In this document: piece after piece, positions 31,253 to 32,064 of the stretch
Position numbering within the stretch: position 1 is the stretch's first letter
How the letters are laid out: each line of letters begins with the position of its first letter
Virus record (IMG/VR): IMGVR_UViG_3300030451_002137
Location: 1-32,064 of that record
Reading direction: 5' to 3' (one strand)
Length of the DNA stretch: 32,064 nt
Source of the DNA: a virus
Program-made: the position numbers and the translations under genes
The notes under the pieces: generated by a model
The model's input: only the letters and a program-made list of their open reading frames with translations
Databases searched by the model: none
What the model was told of the DNA's origin: nothing

Positions 31253-32064
31253 TAGTATCTTTAAGTTATCCCAACCTTTAGCATTGACTGTAAAGGTTAG
31301 CACTCCAGGATGCGACCACATACCAGTCCTTGCAGTAAAGTCTATTGATTTATCTAAACTAGGAGATTGAAACCAGGTCCTATCACCTTGCTGCTTACTT
31401 CTAAAATGATGGTAGTGACCAGTCACAAGAATTTGACATTGACCTGCAGGAAGAAAACCATACATCTGTCCTTTCCACCAGTTCTCAATTTTATTTTCTG
31501 GATTATTACCGCCACCTCCAGTCATATGTCCATGTGTCCAACCACAAGTGATACCTTTTATATCCATAACTTGATGAAAGCCATCAGGTATTTCAACTGA
31601 TACTTTTTTGTATCTATCTGGATTAGCTTTCATTATTTCTTCACATATCTGCAAGTGCATAGTATCAGAGTTATCTAATCTATTGGTATAGACTTGACCT
31701 TTATTACTGCGTGTCATCTCACCATGATTACCTGGACTACCTGCCAGGACCAACTTATCTGCAAGTGGTAAGAAGGTATCAATAGTTTTCATAATCATTG
31801 ACCTTGCTAGTGCGTATTGCTCAATGAGTGTCAAAGAAACATTGAAGGGTTGGCTATCGTAAAAAGCGTTTGTACAATTTTCGGTGAGGTCACCTAATCC
31901 TATCATATAGATTTCATCTATCTGAACACCTATCTTCCGCAGTTCTTTAATTCTATTTACTGCATCTTGTAAAGCTATATCGTATCTTTTAATTGTATTC
32001 TCTACGCCATAGTCACGCTTACCCAACTGCCAATCTGCCATAAAAAACAAAAAAGCGGTGTCAC
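31250..32064 (-). CDS. Metallophosphoesterase (calcineurin-like), 5' end outside the window
   Basis: The motifs run in family order: ADWQLGK (Asp plus a Gln where the usual pattern has DxH), GLGDLTE, SPGNHGE, then GWTHGHMTGG and GHYHH. This is the dimetal core of calcineurin-like phosphatases and Mre11/SbcD-type nucleases. The frame remains open to the right edge (residues DTAFLFF before MADW), so the real start lies beyond 32064. Gln in the first motif also occurs in actinophage members I recall. A role in DNA end processing or nucleotide/phosphate chemistry is likely; the exact substrate is unknown. It ends at TAA 31250-31252, convergent to the rightward block. Confidence 0.85.
   Translation of the reverse strand, partial: DTAFLFFMADWQLGKRDYGVENTIKRYDIALQDAVNRIKELRKIGVQIDEIYMIGLGDLTENCTNAFYDSQPFNVSLTLIEQYALARSMIMKTIDTFLPLADKLVLAGSPGNHGEMTRSNKGQVYTNRLDNSDTMHLQICEEIMKANPDRYKKVSVEIPDGFHQVMDIKGITCGWTHGHMTGGGGNNPENKIENWWKGQMYGFLPAGQCQILVTGHYHHFRSKQQGDRTWFQSPSLDKSIDFTARTGMWSHPGVLTFTVNAKGWDNLKIL

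Overview
The window is part of an AT-rich, apparently lytic tailed-phage genome (about one third G+C by eye). It has no integrase, repressor, transposase, tRNA, rRNA or CRISPR array that I can see. The packaging and virion genes show a terminase large subunit (TerL), a portal-like protein and several very large structural proteins. The style of these proteins, of the lysin (CES-G...DMGLWQF) and of the metallophosphoesterase (DWQLGK) recalls phages of Actinobacteria. With this base composition a marine low-GC actinobacterial host is my best guess, but this is recall plus inference and a SAR11-like host is not excluded.

Layout. (1) Positions 2-100 hold the 3' end of a rightward gene that enters from the left edge. 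(2) Positions 109-21736 are one almost gap-free leftward block, read from right to left: a 22-aa lysine-rich peptide, an 85-aa phage protein, a 46-aa basic protein, a 31-aa zinc-ribbon peptide, TerL, portal, two small proteins, a 2072-aa protein, a 562-aa protein, a 304-aa protein, a 63-aa EF-hand-like protein, a 1814-aa protein, a 414-aa protein and a 360-aa protein. A 29-aa zinc-ribbon gene (21997-22086) lies upstream on the same strand. I could not identify a major capsid protein in the window. (3) Positions 21737-23086 form a divergent control region with no convincing gene except the 29-aa one. It holds a chain of hairpins, two larger structured segments that contain three perfect Shine-Dalgarno sequences without real reading frames, and a cluster of inverted repeats that could be operators or an origin. 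(4) Positions 23087-31207 are a rightward block of about 28 mostly tiny genes. The first part is driven by a family of near-identical sigma-70-type promoters (TTGACA-N17-TATAGT) followed by a shared CAAACAAA leader. The later part is a tightly overlapping operon with many zinc-ribbon mini-proteins, an SGNH-hydrolase-like protein, an HTH protein, an ERF/Rad52-like annealing protein, a PD-(D/E)XK nuclease and a lysozyme/transglycosylase-type lysin. It ends at a strong terminator. (5) From 31250 to the right edge a leftward metallophosphoesterase gene begins outside the window.

Reading of the whole: the right arm looks like early/middle takeover, recombination and lysis functions, and the left arm like late packaging and assembly functions. 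They are separated by a structured divergent regulatory hub. DNA polymerase, primase, helicase and capsid genes are not in the window and presumably lie beyond its edges.
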